DNA of 64,000 bases from Dactylellina haptotyla. Lineage: Eukaryota > Ascomycota > Orbiliomycetes > Orbiliales > Orbiliaceae. The stretch spans positions 2,232,001 to 2,296,000 of the forward strand of contig CM062382.1 of assembly GCA_031310005.1 (NCBI GenBank), read 5' to 3'. This document shows positions 63,606 through 64,000 of this stretch, piece by piece (the first letter of the stretch is position 1; every line of letters starts with the position of its first letter). The notes under the pieces are model-generated. The model was not told the origin of the DNA. It did not search any database and saw nothing but the letters and a program-made list of their open reading frames with translations. Made by a program: the position numbers and the translations under genes.

Positions 63606-64000
63606 TCAATTCTCACATTGCAACTGTGCTCGATGTTGGATGATCGTCGAGGGATGTGTTGGGGACGAGGTCGCATCCGAAACAGGCAACGCACCTCTGT
63701 CGATCACGTGGATTGTATGGAGTCTTGTATCTCGGTACAAGACCGCAAAGGACAGGTGGGTCTCGTCCAAAGTCGAGATCGCAAAGGCTCCAAAATGGCC
63801 AGCCGCTCTATCCGCAATCTGGCCATTAATTGTTAAATTGTGTATGCCATTGCATTGTCGCCGTAAACTTCCCGAGGCTTCACTGCCGGGTTATCGATAA
63901 CGGAGAACCTCCACGACAAAGTCAGCATGTCGGTATGACCCCTCAGTTTCGCACCTACGTCGATGGTGCCATGCACCTGGCCGGGCGGTGATGAAGTGTT
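63606..64000 (-). CDS. 3' end of an unidentified gene, cut by window edge
   Basis: Two stretches open on the minus strand join across a possible 50-nt intron (63819-63868, GTTTAC...GGCCAG): 63869 to beyond 64000 and 63606-63818, both phase 0. The joined sequence reads coding-like, with HGTIDVGAKLRGHTD, WRFSVIDNPAVKPRE, then HFGAFAISTLDETHLSFAVLYRD and IHVIDRGALP. The second part loosely resembles the C-terminal beta domain seen after fungal metallophosphoesterases, but I cannot confirm this. Most of the gene lies outside the window. Confidence 0.4.

Overview
This window is eukaryotic, from a filamentous ascomycete (Pezizomycotina). The genes are closely spaced on both strands. Introns are mostly 50-90 nt, with GT...AG ends and CTAAC/CTGAC-like branch sites. 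Several families are fungal: a Zn2Cys6 transcription factor, a BRE4/ArAE membrane protein, a Cup1-like LYR protein and a WSC wall protein. Many products are conserved housekeeping proteins. The WSC/adhesin-like gene at the right end is of a kind common in Orbiliomycetes and related lineages, but I cannot fix the class from sequence alone. All exon models were read by eye; for every complete multi-exon gene the exon lengths sum to a multiple of three and join conserved motifs in frame.

Layout, left to right: the 3'-truncated RNase P subunit RPP40 (-, runs off the left edge), divergent to THO subunit TEX1 (+); a 1119-residue BRE4/ArAE-type membrane protein (-); a ~3 kb intergenic region with a probable long mRNA leader, then a G2/M B-type cyclin (+); a HIT-domain protein (+); a Zn2Cys6 regulator (-); mitoribosomal uL2m (-), divergent to the tRNA methyltransferase TRM11 (+); the Golgi/endosome scaffold MON2 (-), divergent to the ubiquitin E2 variant MMS2/UEV (+); a Cup1-like LYR protein (+); a small ankyrin protein (+); a mitochondrial 2-oxodicarboxylate carrier (-), divergent to DNA2 (+); RAD51 (+); PUF6 (+); a single-pass membrane protein (+); nucleoporin NUP120 (-); a small low-complexity protein (-); about 5.3 kb with no convincing gene; a secreted two-WSC-domain adhesin-like protein with ten ~56-residue tandem repeats (+); and the 3' end of one more gene (-) at the right edge.

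The genes do not form one pathway. One local theme is genome maintenance: DNA2 (end resection, Okazaki flap processing), RAD51 (strand exchange) and, about 6 kb before DNA2, MMS2/UEV (K63 ubiquitin chains in post-replication repair). The most unusual signals are a 5-nt microexon that restores the frame and the C-x-C motif of the second WSC domain, an 18-nt exon inside a transmembrane segment, a block duplication inside the adhesin repeat array, and a thrice-repeated acidic DDYG motif in the N-terminal region of DNA2. I see no CRISPR array, rRNA, tRNA, intact transposon or viral fossil.
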